NCBI GenBank assembly: GCA_905221605.1
Contig: CAJNDS010001569.1
Location: 431,501 to 495,500, forward strand
Length of the DNA stretch: 64,000 nt
Source of the DNA: Symbiodinium natans
Lineage: Eukaryota > Sar > Dinophyceae > Suessiales > Symbiodiniaceae
Direction: 5' to 3'
Position 1 is the first letter of the stretch. Each line of letters opens with the position of its first letter. Position numbers and translations under genes: made by a program. Shown here piece after piece: positions 20,418 through 30,521 of this stretch. Below the pieces are notes generated by a model. The model made no database searches and was not told where the DNA came from. It saw nothing but the letters and a program-made list of their open reading frames with translations.

Positions 20418-20545
20418 GCCCGCCCGTCATCGATCCCAGCGTCGTCCTGCTTGCAGCAAGGCTGCCCGAGCACTTTGTGCTAGGTGCTGAAGTACCCAGA
20501 GGGCTCAGAACCTCTTGGTGGCAGAGTGCATATGCTTATCTTCTA
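20418..20545 (+). CDS. Putative internal exon, product unknown
   Basis: The acceptor CCTGCCAG is followed by 42 codons (PPVIDPSVVLLAARLPEHFV..., ending SAYAYLL) to a CTA|GTAAAC donor. A 13-base tandem duplication (GGTCCAGGCACAT) follows at 20560-20585. Confidence 0.55.
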
Positions 20546-20852
20546 GTAAACCCAAGAAAGGTCCAGGCACATGGTCCAGGCACATAAAGATGGCAAAATG
20601 GGGCCCGAAGTGTCCGTTTTGCACTGGCTAATCTGTTTGGGCTTAGGGTTTGGGATGTTCAAGTCCTTGCTTCCCGCTTTGGGCTTGAGGGTCTGGCCGG
20701 CTGAACAGGCCTAAACCCTAAACCCTAAACCCTAAACCCTAAACCCTAAACCCTAAACCCTAAACCCTAAACCTGATGTGCAGCTCCTCTTGCGTCTTTC
20801 CCCCGAAGCTTCGATCTGGTGAGGGGGGGCTTAGATGGCTTTAGGTTTTGGA

Positions 20853-20963
20853 CCCAGAGACTCCAAAACTCCTTAATTAAGGACTATACCTTAAATTCTA
20901 GTAGGAACCCCCTAGTATGATTTAAGGTTTATTCCTTAATTAAGGGGTTTTGGAGTCTCTGGG
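20853..20963. mobile_element. MITE family A, copy 3
   Basis: The same ends as copies 1 and 2, but the flanking dinucleotides are GA, not TA, so the target site has mutated or differs. Confidence 0.85.
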
Positions 20964-21575
20964 GAGTGATTAGGGTGTCGGTTGTGAAGCTTTTGGTTGG
21001 ACAGTGGTTGTGCTCCAGGGGCCTCGACAAGAAGACGCCCACAGCAGCAGATTACGTGAAGCGAACCTGGGATGCATTCATGTGGGCAAACCGCCCTATT
21101 GCCCTAAAACCTTCAGCCCTATAGCCCTCTCAATCCCTCAGTCCTATAAGCCCCCTCTTGAGCCCCCAAACCTACAGGCCCCAACCCTGAAATCTTGCAC
21201 CCTAAGCCCTACACAAACCCTACACCATGAATCTCAACCCAAAACCCTGCACCTTAAACCCAAAACCAACAGCCCGAACGAGTGCCTCACGTTGGAATCC
21301 CGGGGTCGTCGGATTCAAGGCCGGATCGTCTTTGCCTTAGGCTGGCGACTTGAAGGATAGGTTTAGGGTTTTAGGGTCTAGGGTTTAGGAAGTAGGGTTT
21401 AGGGTTTAGGGTTTAGGGTTTAGGGTGTATAGAAGGGAAGCTCGCTGGTGCTAAAAGCACCCGGGCCGCTCGCTTGCGTTAGCATGTAGTCCCACCTCAA
21501 CCACCCAAACTATTCTCATTTAGGGTTTAGGGTTCACCCAAACCCCCTCAAGGGGGGCTTTCTTGCTTTTTTCAG

Positions 21576-21757
21576 AGAAAGAGCAGGGTGGGGCCTCCCG
21601 AGCTTTGTGGAGCCTGTCAGTGGCTCGTAGGCTTCTTGGAGCTTTGATGGAGGGGTGCCCAAAACCGTCGATTGCAATACTAAGAACCCAACATTTTCAT
21701 TGCGGGCAGCAAAACGCTAGGGGGAAGCAGGGGCCTCGGCCGGCCCGTGCTTGCAAA
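21576..21757 (+). CDS. Putative 60-codon exon, product unknown
   Basis: The strong acceptor TTTCTTGCTTTTTTCAG is followed by KEQGGASRALWSLSVARRLL..., Arg/Gly-rich at the end, to AAA|GTCAAA. Confidence 0.55.
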
Positions 21758-21891
21758 GTCAAAGGGTGCAGACATCCTCAAGCCAGTGGCAGCGGTGGGT
21801 TGGGGTCCAGCCATCCAGGAGGGTCTGCCGGGGGCAGGGGGGTTCCAGAAGGTCTATAGAGGTCGGGGGGAAAATAGAAGTTTCCTGGCAG

Positions 21892-22022
21892 GTTTCATGA
21901 ACACTGCTCAGGCAGGCATCCCAGTTTCAGGGAAGGCAGGAGCCCTCCTGTACGGGGGTCCCTGGAATCTGCGAGCCACCGCAGGCCCCCCCGCCCCCGA
22001 CCTCCGGTCCTCATTTTTTTAG
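21892..22022 (+). CDS. Putative terminal exon, product unknown
   Basis: The acceptor TTTCCTGGCAG is followed by FMNTAQAGIPVSGKAGALLY... to a TAG at 22020. The product is Gly/Ala/Pro-rich. Confidence 0.45.
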
Positions 22023-22546
22023 GGCTCATGCTCTAGGTCTGAGGCGTAGCCAGGCATTGCAGGCCCCGTCTACCGGGAGGCTTTACCATCCCTCACCGTT
22101 CGGTCGAGACGCTTGGTCGGGGACCTCGGTCGAAGCCTCGAGCGCCCATGCAAATGGACAGCGGCACTCTCGGCACTCTCGGCAGTCTAGGGTTTAGGGT
22201 TTTGGGTTTTGGGTTTTGGGTTAGGGTTTAGGGTTTAGGGTTTAGGGCCTAACACTTTAGGCTTTAGGGTTTCGGGTTTAGGGTTTAGGTCCGAAGCCTA
22301 AACCATTAAGTGAGTTACAGTTCGGGCTTGACTTTGACGGCCCTGTCTGTGTGGCATCCGAGTATATGAACTCATTGAGCAGATTGCAACAGGAGCCCCA
22401 AAACCCTGAACCCGGAGCAAGCTCATGATCCTCGCGAACATGAAGAAACCTCCCTAAACCCTAAACCCTACACTCCAGAACAGACCCCAACAGGGGCAAG
22501 CCTTGAGAGTCTTCCAGAAACAATCATACCCTGAACTTAGCTGGTT

Positions 22547-22745
22547 CTTAGTTGAGTAGGTGGGTGCTTACATTGCTGCTAAGTGTTTCCGGACTACAGG
22601 TAATAGTACACAAAGATGGTCTCCTCGTTCTGGTCACTTAATATCAGGCCCTCAGAAGCAACCGAGCCTGAGGAGTTTGGCACCCTGCGCAGATCCATTC
22701 AGAAGCGTTGGAATAGCGGTCTTATGAGGTACCCACCTACTAAGA
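22547..22745. mobile_element. Inverted-repeat element M with small ORF
   Basis: Ends CTTAGTTGAGTAGGTGGGTG / ACCCACCTACTAAG (imperfect). An ATG ORF at 22616-22771 (MVSSFWSLNIRPSEATEP..., 51 codons) runs across the right end, so it may be a chance frame. Confidence 0.5.
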
Positions 22746-23176
22746 CCCGGAAACCAAGCCTCGAAACCTGAAACCCTCAGACCCTGAAAACCCCAACGCC
22801 CAAAACTCTTGAAGCCCTTCAAGTCCTTGAGCCCTTAACCCCTCAAACCCTTAAAAAAATCCTCAACAAACCCTGTAAAAGCCCTTTAAAAGCTCGTGAG
22901 AACCCGTAGAAACTCTTAAAACCCTTGAAGCCCTTAAAAACCCTTTCAAAAACCCACAAACCCTTAAAAGCCCTTAGTTCAAGCGGCTTTGGGCTCTCCA
23001 GCGGAGAGCTTTGACCCAGGAGCCAGCTTCTACTCCCTTCCCTCCACAACCATTTCAGAGACCGAAGCGGCCGCTTGGCTAACAGGGGGTTTTGGGGGTT
23101 TTGAGGGGCTTCCAGCCCCTTTTACACAAGCAGGGGTTTAGGCTTTCGGGTTTAGGGGTTGAGGGTTTGGTTGCAG

Positions 23177-23305
23177 GCTTGCCGGATTGGGCCTTGTGCT
23201 TCTTAAGGGCTTTGTTTGCATTTCGAGTCCTACGGTCCCAGGATTGAGGACTGAAGGGTTGAAGGTTCTGGCGACGGTTGTGATATCTGTCAGAGAGCGT
23301 CAGCC
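23177..23305 (+). CDS. Putative internal exon, product unknown
   Basis: The acceptor GGTTTGGTTGCAG is followed by 42 codons (LAGLGLVLLKGFVCISSPTV..., VVISVRERQ) and the donor CC|GTAGTT. The hydrophobic first half could be membrane-associated. The minus strand is also open. Confidence 0.5.
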
Positions 23306-23824
23306 GTAGTTCAAAACATGTGCCCGGAGCCTCCACCACGAAAGCCTCAGCCCAGTCTAGGGTTTTAGGGTTTAAAGGTAAAGGGTTCTAGGGTTTCGTG
23401 GTTTAAGGGCTAAAGGGTTTAGGACCAGCACTTGCCAACGAAATTGCGCATTGCTTTTTAGGGTTTAGGGTCAAGCCGGTAAACCCTAAACGCCAAACCC
23501 TAAAACCCTAGCAGCCTTTAGCATTGCACCTCAGCACCCTAGCCTGCGCTTGAAGTGCGTTTTGCACTAAACCCTAAACCCTGAACCCTTGCAAAACTAT
23601 TCCCAAGCCGGAGCTTCGAGCCCCACTATAGCCCCACTGCCCGAAATTCCCATTCAAGTTCAATAGGCACATAATTTCATACAGTATAACATCATATCAC
23701 ATAATACAATAAAATATTAGTAAGGGTGACACGCATATCTGCTGCCCTTGCTCATTTTCTGGCGAGCCGTTGGCTCAGCCGTCTCCTGTCTGCGGCCGGT
23801 GGCAAGGGACCGTTGATCTTGACA

Positions 23825-23933
23825 TATGGGGGTTTCCCAAACTAGGGGTACCCCTAATATACCCCCCAAGAACTATCTTCTTTATTATAGGAACCCCAAA
23901 TAAGGGTACCCAAATTTTCGGAAACCCGCATAT
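23825..23933. mobile_element. MITE family D, copy 1
   Basis: Ends TATGGGGGTTTCC / GGAAACCCGCATA with ATAT on both sides as possible target duplication; the interior CCCCAAATAAGGGTACCC is family-typical. Confidence 0.8.
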
Positions 23934-24323
23934 AGCTCAAGGCTGCGAGCCTCCACGCGTGGGTCCTCTGCCCAGGTGCCTGGAACTCGCGCGATCTCAT
24001 AGAAGAGTACCGGCCGAAACCGCAAGCTCTCCATTCTCCAAGGGTTTAGGGTTTAGGGTTTAGGGTTTAGGGTTTAGGGAATGCTCTTCATGATATCTCT
24101 CACGGAGCCCTCGTGACCGTTGAAGGTTCATTGCCAGTCCGCAGACGCAGCAAGCTACGACATCTACGATTGCAACGTGCTGCGACGTCCACTCAAACCC
24201 TAACCCCACCACCCTCAAACCACTCGAACCCCAAACCCTAAACCCCAAACCCTAAACCCCAAACCCTAACCTAAACCCCAAACCCAAACCCCCAAAACCC
24301 CCAACCCTAAACCCTCGTGGCAG

Positions 24324-24399
24324 GATGCTCTCGTCGATGATGAAGCGGACGACGTTTTCGAAGCCTGGGCCGCCGGCCGCACTGACACATGGCTCAGGG
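24324..24399 (+). CDS. Putative acidic exon, product unknown
   Basis: The acceptor TCGTGGCAG directly after CCCTAAA repeats is followed by DALVDDEADDVFEAWAAGRT... to G|GTCTGAGGGGGTTTAGGG. One of the most protein-like islands. Confidence 0.6.
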
Positions 24400-24570
24400 G
24401 TCTGAGGGGGTTTAGGGTTTGGGGTTTGGGGTTTAGGGTTTGGGGTTTGGGGTTTGGGGGTAGGGTTTAGGGTTGAAAGGGGTCTAAGGGAGTTTAGGGT
24501 TTAGGGCTAGGGTTTAGAGTTCAGGGTTTAGCGCAAGTGGTGTTTCAGGTGTAGGGCTTCGGGTTTTGAG

Positions 24571-24673
24571 GGGGTAGGTTTGAACATAGTTTGTTTAGAT
24601 ATTGCCCTTGCTCCCGTATTTAATCCTTATGAGGCCACAAACATTATGTTCATAGGACCCCCAAACCTGCCCC
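24571..24673. mobile_element. MITE-like element N
   Basis: GGGGTAGGTTT / AAACCTGCCCC ends plus inner GAACATAGTTTGT / ACAAACATTATGTTC arms. Confidence 0.6.
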
Positions 24674-24895
24674 AGTTTACGGTGGTACTCTTAGTTGGTT
24701 CAAGTAGAAAGTAGCCAACCCCAAAAAGGGCACCCTTATTACAATATGGTTACTGGGCTACCCGGGGGTGTACGGCGGTCTAAGGGGGCTAAAAGGGTCT
24801 TAAGGGCGCGTGAGGGGGGTTCTGGTGGGTGCAAGGGGGTTGGGGGTGGAAAGTGTTGGGAGTTTGAGTTCAGAGTGTAGGTCTGGTCGAGGTTC

Positions 24896-25039
24896 ATGGG
24901 AATAGTGAAATGCCCTCAAGCCTCCAATTCTGCTCTGGGCAATGTGCTTCGAAAAGTGAGGTCTCCGAGCTTTGACGAGTCTCCGTGCTGGCTTCATAAA
25001 CTCATAACTCATAAATTGTTCAGTGGCCTACATGATTAA
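24896..25039 (+). CDS. ATG-initiated 47-codon ORF, product unknown
   Basis: MGIVKCPQASNSALGNVLRK..., ending HKLFSGLHD-stop. The composition is balanced and contains no repeat. It may be an exon; the reverse strand is open too. Confidence 0.4.
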   Translation: MGIVKCPQASNSALGNVLRKVRSPSFDESPCWLHKLITHKLFSGLHD

Positions 25040-25212
25040 TCTGATTGCATTCTTTTTGGTGGCTCCCCAAAACCTCCCACAGCCCTGCTCAGGAGAGTCG
25101 CAGCCCCAACGACATCATTATGCACAAGGCCCTGGTTTTAGAGACAGCCAGGGAAAAAGTGTGTGGCTTGGTTGAGGGTCTGTAAGGTTCAGGGGGTTGA
25201 ATGAGGGCCCAT

Positions 25213-25312
25213 GGTGGATGTTCCCCCTTACAAACAGCTCCATAATGGGGACTATAGTACCTCTGTTAGGATCCGTATTCAGGAGCTGCTAGTACAAGGG
25301 GGAACATCCCAA
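25213..25312. mobile_element. MITE family B, copy
   Basis: GGATGTTCCCCCTTACAAAC ... AGTACAAGGGGGAACATCCC; the core CAGCTCC / GGAGCTG pairs. Confidence 0.85.
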
Positions 25313-25559
25313 TAATTCTCATTCAAAAGCAGACTTTGGATGGTTGGGCTTGGGGAAGCTCATGGGAGCGACCGATCCTGCCTAGGGAGAAGCCTGCCGC
25401 CCCAAAGCTCCTAAAGCCCAAAACAGCCTAAACCCTAAAGCCTAAACCCTAACCCTAAACCCTAAACCCTAAACCCTAAAATCCCAAAAGCCCCAAAACT
25501 TGTTGGTCCTAACCCCTGTGCCCTGCAAGCTGAGGCCTGAAACTGATCCCCTCCCCCCT

Positions 25560-26100
25560 GAAGTCAAAGGGTTTAGGGCTTAGGGTTTAGGGTTTCGGGT
25601 TTCGGGTTTAGGGTTTAGGGTTTAGGGCTTATAGGGCTTGGGGCTTAGGGTTTAGGGGAGGTTTAGGGTTTTAAAGCTTCAGGCTAGGGTTTAGGGTTTC
25701 GAGGGTTCAGGGTTTCGACGGTTTCTAGCATTTCTAGCATTTCTAGCATTTCTAGCTTTTCTAGGGTTTCTGGGGTTTCTAGGGTTTCTGGGGTTTCTAG
25801 GCTTTCTATCGGTTTGGGGCTTGGAGATGTTCGAAAGGGGGGTATCGGCTGGTCAGGGAATCCACTACGAGATGACAATTCGGAATACGCGGGAGCCTCA
25901 GCACCCCCCTAAACCCTAAAACCCTAAACCCTAAACCCTGAACCCCTAAACCCTAAACCTAAAACCCTAAACCCTAAACCCTAAACCCTAAAACCCTAAA
26001 ACCCTAAACCCTAAACCCTAAACCCTAAACCCTAAACCCTAAAACCCTAAACCCTAAACCCTAAACCCTGAACCCTAAACCTTCAACCCCGAGCTGGACC
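25560..26100. repeat. Mixed telomeric block plus (TTTCTAGCA)n
   Basis: TTTAGGG and TTTCGGG variants (25560-25700), a TTTCTAGCA/TTTCTGGGG tandem (25723-25805), then about 180 bases of CCCTAAA and CCCTAAAA units (25905-26090). No gene seen. Confidence 0.85.
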
Positions 26101-26162
26101 CTGGCCTTCCCTCCCCTTGTCTGTTTCGGGTTTAGGGTTTAGGGTTTAGGGTTTAGGGTCTA

Positions 26163-26252
26163 CCCAAAGGCTCCAAGGTAGTTCCTTTTTGGGTTAGGTA
26201 TAGGAGATTCTAGTATACCACCCCAAAAAGGTACTACATAGGAGCCTTTGGG
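26163..26252. mobile_element. MITE-like element with TA flanks
   Basis: CCCAAAGGCTCC / GGAGCCTTTGGG ends with TA on both sides, like family A but with a different sequence; the left edge abuts TTTAGGG repeats. Confidence 0.8.
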
Positions 26253-26603
26253 TAGGGTTCACCTCTCTTTCCTGTTGGGTTGGGTTCTTTGATGTGCCCC
26301 GCGAAACGAAGCCGTATTCCCTAGACCCTGAACCCTTTCGACTTTTTTTTTTTGGGGGGGTACCAGGGTTTCGCTACATGCAAAATGTTCAGTGGGTTAT
26401 GAAGGAGCTTCGGGTTTAGGGGCTTTTAGGGTTAGGAATTTGCCGTTTAGGGTTTAGGGTTAAGGGTGGATAACAAGAAACACGCAACAAGCAAATAACC
26501 ACCAGACCCCAAGAAGGCTTAGGGTTTAGAGCTTAGGGTTCAGGACTTAGGGTTTAGGGTTTAGGGTTTAGGGTTTAGGGTTTAGGGCTACTAAACTCCT
26601 CAG

Positions 26604-26684
26604 CTGCTCCCAGAAGACCACACCGAGGTTTATCAGTTTCGGGGTGTCCGGCAGTGCCAAGAAGACGCTCGGCCACCAGCAGTC
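26604..26684 (+). CDS. Putative exon with telomeric donor
   Basis: The acceptor AACTCCTCAG is followed by 27 codons (LLPEDHTEVYQFRGVRQCQE...) to GTC|GTTTAGGG, phase 0 at both ends. Confidence 0.55.
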
Positions 26685-26699
26685 GTTTAGGGTGCGGGC

Positions 26700-27282
26700 T
26701 GGCGGTCCGGTCTTGGGGCTTTCTGTGTTTAGGGTTTAGGGTTTAGGGTTTAGGGTTTAGGGTTTAGGGTTTAGGGTTTAGGGTGGGGCTTACTGTTTAA
26801 GAACTGTAGGGTATCCCTCGAAACACATTCCCGCTTCCAGTTTGTTCTACCAGGCGATGGGGGGGTGAGGACCCCAGCCCAGACCCCAATCCCTCAACCT
26901 CTCAACTCTCCCTGAGCTCTATAAGCCGTCGTCCCCGAACACTCAACCCTAAACCCCGAGGCCTATGAATCCTGAAAAGCCTTCAGACTCACTATCAAAG
27001 CTCGGCCGTGAAGCCCGAAATCCCCAAACACCGGACATGTTGCCTGGGGTTTAGGGTGCAAGGCTGCCGGGTTCGTGTTCAGGGTTTCTAGGGCTCCGGG
27101 TTTTCGAGACTTTCTAGGGGGTTCAGTGATGCAGTGGTCTTTAGGTTCAGGCTTGCCGTAAAACCCAAACCCCGAACCCCAAACCCCTAACCCCTAAACC
27201 TGAGCCCTAAACCCTAAACCCCAAAACCAACCCCCGAACCCTAAACTCGGGAGACCGCCAAACACCCCCCCCCCCCCCCTAA
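26700..27282. other. Telomeric clusters and unique sequence without a confident gene
   Basis: (TTTAGGG)8 at 26730-26785, unique 26790-27000, degenerate repeats to 27260, C13 at 27267. No exon was fixed. Confidence 0.6.
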
Positions 27283-27476
27283 ACCCTAAACCCTAAACCC
27301 TAAACCCTAAACCCTAAACCCTAAACCCTTAAACCTAAACCCTAAACCCTAAACCCTAAACCCTAAACCCTAAACCCTAAACCCTAAACCCTAAACCCTA
27401 AACCCTAAACCCTAAACCCTAAACCCTAAACCCTAAACCCTAAACCCTAAACCCTAAACCCTAAACCCTAAACCCA
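27283..27476 (-). repeat. (CCCTAAA)27-28 interstitial telomeric array
   Basis: Nearly perfect, with one CCCTTAAACCT flaw near 27328. A short island (MLQRSRSEPCLEDSD) then a TTTAGGG array (27548) follow. Confidence 0.95.
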
Positions 27477-27990
27477 AACCAGGATGCTCCAACGAAGCCG
27501 CTCGGAGCCATGCCTCGAAGACTCAGACTGAGGCTTCTGGGCCTGAACTGAGGGTTTAGGGTTTAGGGTTTAGGGTTTAGGGTTTAGGGTTTAGGGTTTA
27601 GGGCTCAGAGTTTCGGGTGATAGGGTCCCTACAAAATCTCGTGAGTAGTAAGGTCTTTCAGGGTTTCAAAGTTTTTTTGTGGTTCAGGCTTTGCGGTTAG
27701 GGCGGTTCGGTGTTCCAGGGCTTAGGGATTGGGGATCGTGGATTTAGATGACCTTTTAAAACGTCAAGGATTTGGCTTAAGGCAGTCGGAGCGCAGGTTT
27801 TGCCTATGAGGGGCTTTGAAGTTTTGGGGTTGAGGTCGGTTGAGGCTTTATTTCAGGATATGGGTGCAGCCCGTAGCCGTACGAAACCGACCGTAAACCA
27901 TTCGTTGCGATTGCGACCCTGGCGGTAGACTCGGGATCACAAGTGTGTAGCTGCATTTCATCTATCCGTTTGACTTTCCCCCCCCCCCCC

Positions 27991-28152
27991 CATCCTCACG
28001 CCCACCATGCGGCCCCAGTGAAGTTTGGGGTCAAAGATTTTCTCGTTTAGATATTTGCTGCACGCTTGTTTAGGAGAAGCCCGCTCATACCTCACCTCAC
28101 GCAGCTGCTCCTGAACTTGTTCTACAACTTTCTACTCTTCAAGGGTTCATGA
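27991..28152 (+). CDS. Two putative exons separated by a 29-bp micro-intron
   Basis: PVKFGVKDFL ends at CTC (28044). GTTTAG...TTGTTTAG (28045-28073) would be removed, and EKPAHTSPHAAAPELVLQLS... continues in phase to ATGA|GTACGT. Without removal the frame stops at TAG in GTTTAG. The reverse strand is open across the whole interval (VEQVQEQLREVRYERASPKQ), which is a serious alternative. Confidence 0.4.
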
Positions 28153-28177
28153 GTACGTAGTTAGAAGTAGCAGTAGG

Positions 28178-28262
28178 GTTAGAAACCCTAAACCCTAAAC
28201 CCTAAACCCTAAACCCTAAACCCTAAACCCTAAACCCTAAACCCTAAACCCTAAACCCTAAA
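28178..28262 (-). repeat. (CCCTAAA)12 array
   Basis: Perfect units after GTTAGAAA. Confidence 0.95.
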
Positions 28263-28440
28263 GGTTATAACCAGTGATACGTACACGAAGCTGGAGAGCT
28301 TAGAAACCCAAAGTTGGGGGGATCCAAGCTTGTAGCTGTGAAGGATGTACTCTAATCCAGCTACTCCGGGAAGATACTCCTCCCAAGGCACCCCTACACT
28401 CTAAACCCCCTAAAGCCTAGGGTCTAGGGTTTCCAGGTAG

Positions 28441-28530
28441 GCCCTTGGGATACTTCTATCTTCCCTTATTGGGGGTTTAAGGGGATCAGATTCAGGATTT
28501 TTTTCAGAGGGCTTTAGGGCCATCCTCGGC
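28441..28530. mobile_element. MITE family E, reference copy
   Basis: GCCCTTGGGATA ... CCATCCTCGGC; the interior TTCCCTTATTGGGGGTTTAA and GGGGATCA is intact, without telomeric insertion. Confidence 0.7.
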
Positions 28531-28722
28531 TAAGGGTTTAGGGTTTAGGGTTTAGGGTTTAGGGTTTAGGGTTTAGGGTTTAGGGTTTAGGGTTTAGGGT
28601 TTAGGGTTTAGGGTTTAGGGTTTAGGGTTTAGGGTTTAGGGTTTAGGGTTTAGGGTTTAGGGTTTAGGGTTTAGGGTTTAGGGTTTAGGGTTTAGGGTTT
28701 AGGGTTTAGGGTTTAGGGTTTG
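28531..28722 (+). repeat. (TTTAGGG)27, longest uninterrupted telomeric array
   Basis: Abuts the right end of the family E element directly, then decays into TTTGGGG/TTCAGGG variants. Confidence 0.97.
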
Positions 28723-28989
28723 GGGCTCAGGGTTTGGGGTTGACGGTTCAGGGTCCAGGGTTTGGGTTCAGGGTTGACGAGCTTCAGCTCCGGAAGCAAA
28801 ACCCTTACGCACAAACCTCTGACCCCACAGAACACCAAAAATACTGCATAACGCCTCAACAGGCAACAAGAATTCTTGAACCCTCCAAGCCCTAACCCTA
28901 AATTCCTACATCCTCAAAACTTAGCGCCCGCCCTATACCCTGTATGGGTAGTTTAAATTCGGTTCCCTTTCTGTGTCCTCCGTATCCAG

Positions 28990-29036
28990 GCTGGCTGGCA
29001 AAGCATTGGGCAGATTCCACCTGGCTTTCAGCGGAG
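28990..29036 (+). CDS. Putative short exon with consensus donor
   Basis: ATCCAG|GCTGGC...GCGGAG|GTAAGC. Read as AGWQSIGQIPPGFQRR; the I-P-P-x-x-Q-R part faintly recalls ubiquitin-like folds, which is too short to assert. Confidence 0.4.
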
Positions 29037-29187
29037 GTAAGCTTTGGCGCTCTAGAAGGGCCAAGGAGCACCTAACGACCCGTAGGGTTTAGGGTTTAGG
29101 ATTTAGGGCCAGGGCTTCTAGGGGTCTTGGGTTCGTTTTCAAGTTGCTTTCTGAAGTATTTAGAGCTCTTCCTTTGCGCACAATTGA

Positions 29188-29381
29188 TTGTTGTCCTCGA
29201 CTACGCGGGAAAGGAACAGCGATCAGAGCCGTGGCACTTCAAGGCCAAATTCTTCAACCGTTCAACCCCAAACCCACAACCTAAACTCCGACCCTAAGCC
29301 AGAAGCCACGGGAATCAGAGGCAACTACTTTTCATCCTTGCTTCAGGATCGGGGACGCTGTGACCAGCTGAAGTGCTTCGG
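29188..29381 (+). CDS. Putative 64-codon exon ending at a telomeric intron
   Basis: Open frame LSSTTRERNSDQSRGTSRPN... then ATGIRGNYFSSLLQDRGR..., polar then mixed, ending TTCGG|GTTTAGGG. A downstream exon could start at 29492 (REARSLPDG in phase). Confidence 0.45.
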
Positions 29382-29491
29382 GTTTAGGGTTAAACCCTAA
29401 ACCCTAAACCCTAAACCCTAAACCCTAAACCCTAAACCCTAAACCCTAAACCCTAAACCCTAAACCCTAAACCCTAAACCCTAAACCCTAG
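29382..29491 (+). other. Candidate intron made only of telomeric repeats
   Basis: 110 bp: GTTTAGGGTT then AAACCC and about 14 CCCTAAA units ending CCCTAG. It starts GT, ends AG, and its two ends are complementary. Confidence 0.5.
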
Positions 29492-29757
29492 AAGAGAAGC
29501 CCGAAGCTTACCCGATGGAAGCCAGACTTAGGATGAACCCTGGCTGAATGGCGCCAGTTTTTTCTTGCTGATTTGTGCGAATCAGGACACAGAGTATGCC
29601 TGAGTGGAGACCGCAAACCTGTGAGTCCTCACCCAGGGCACTAAGTAGCTACTAAGTAGCTTAGGCCCCTTTTCACGCCCGAAGCTCCGTGACCTCCCTA
29701 AACCCCCTGGATGGGGTTTAACGTTTAAGGTTTAGGGTTTAGGGTTTAGGGTTCAGG

Positions 29758-29873
29758 GTTTAAGGGTTTAAGGGCTTAAGGGTTTAAGGGTTTAAGGGTT
29801 TAAGGGTTTAAGGGTTTAAGGGTTTAAGGGTTTAAGGGTTTAAGGGTTTAAGGGTTTAAGGGTTTAAGGGTTT
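29758..29873 (+). repeat. Variant array (GGGTTTAA)14
   Basis: A homogeneous 8-bp array with one GGGCTTAA unit, following canonical units. Confidence 0.95.
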
Positions 29874-29977
29874 ATGGTTGAAGGGTTCAGGGGCAAACCA
29901 TGAAGCCTGCCCTACGACGCGTCTTCTGCCCAAAGAAGCCTAGCCCTGAGCTCAACGCGCAGCTCCTGAATCCCCAA

Positions 29978-30066
29978 GATAGGGTATTCTGTTCGGGTCC
30001 CTCAATACTTCTACCAGAATAGCCCTAAAAAACCCTATTCTAATTATTCAGCCCCCTATGTTATAA
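29978..30066. mobile_element. MITE family F-like fragment
   Basis: The right part AAAAAACCCTATTCTAATTA matches the end of family F (52285, 58130); the left GATAGGGTATTCTG pairs with it. Confidence 0.5.
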
Positions 30067-30267
30067 AGTTCCCAGGGATCCAGGATTTTCGGGGTTTGAG
30101 GCTCGGGGGCCTCTCGGCTTCAGCGTGTTGGTGTTTAGAGCCTTCTGGTGTCGGGCTTCATGCTTTTAGGGTTTAGGGTTTAGGGTTTAGGGTTCAGGGT
30201 TTAGGGTTTGGGGTTTAGGGTTTAGGCTTTTTGGCAAACTTGAAAACCCCAAGCTGAAATCACCCAG

Positions 30268-30376
30268 GATTTGTGTTCTCTACCACGTATCGAAGTAGGG
30301 GCCGGCAGAGACCTTCGGCAGCCTCAAGCGACTCCTCGACGGTTCGTTGCGCAGAATCCCCCCGCTGCTGATGCCG
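30268..30376 (+). CDS. Putative exon with telomeric donor
   Basis: The acceptor ATCACCCAG is followed by 36 codons (DLCSLPRIEVGAGRDLRQPQ...) and GCCG|GTTTAGGG. Confidence 0.5.
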
Positions 30377-30521
30377 GTTTAGGGTTTAGGGTTTAGGGTT
30401 TGGGGTTTGGGGTTTAGGGTTTCGGGTTTAGGGTTTAGGGTTTAGGGTGTTAACTGATGATAAATGTGGTTAAGAAAGGAGGCTTATGGGTTAAATGATT
30501 GAAGGTTGAGGGCGTGCGGCG

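Noticed and set aside
28990-29036. Ubiquitin identity for the exon reading IGQIPPGFQR
   Set aside because: Only five residues resemble the ubiquitin I-P-P-x-x-Q-R region; too short to support a name.
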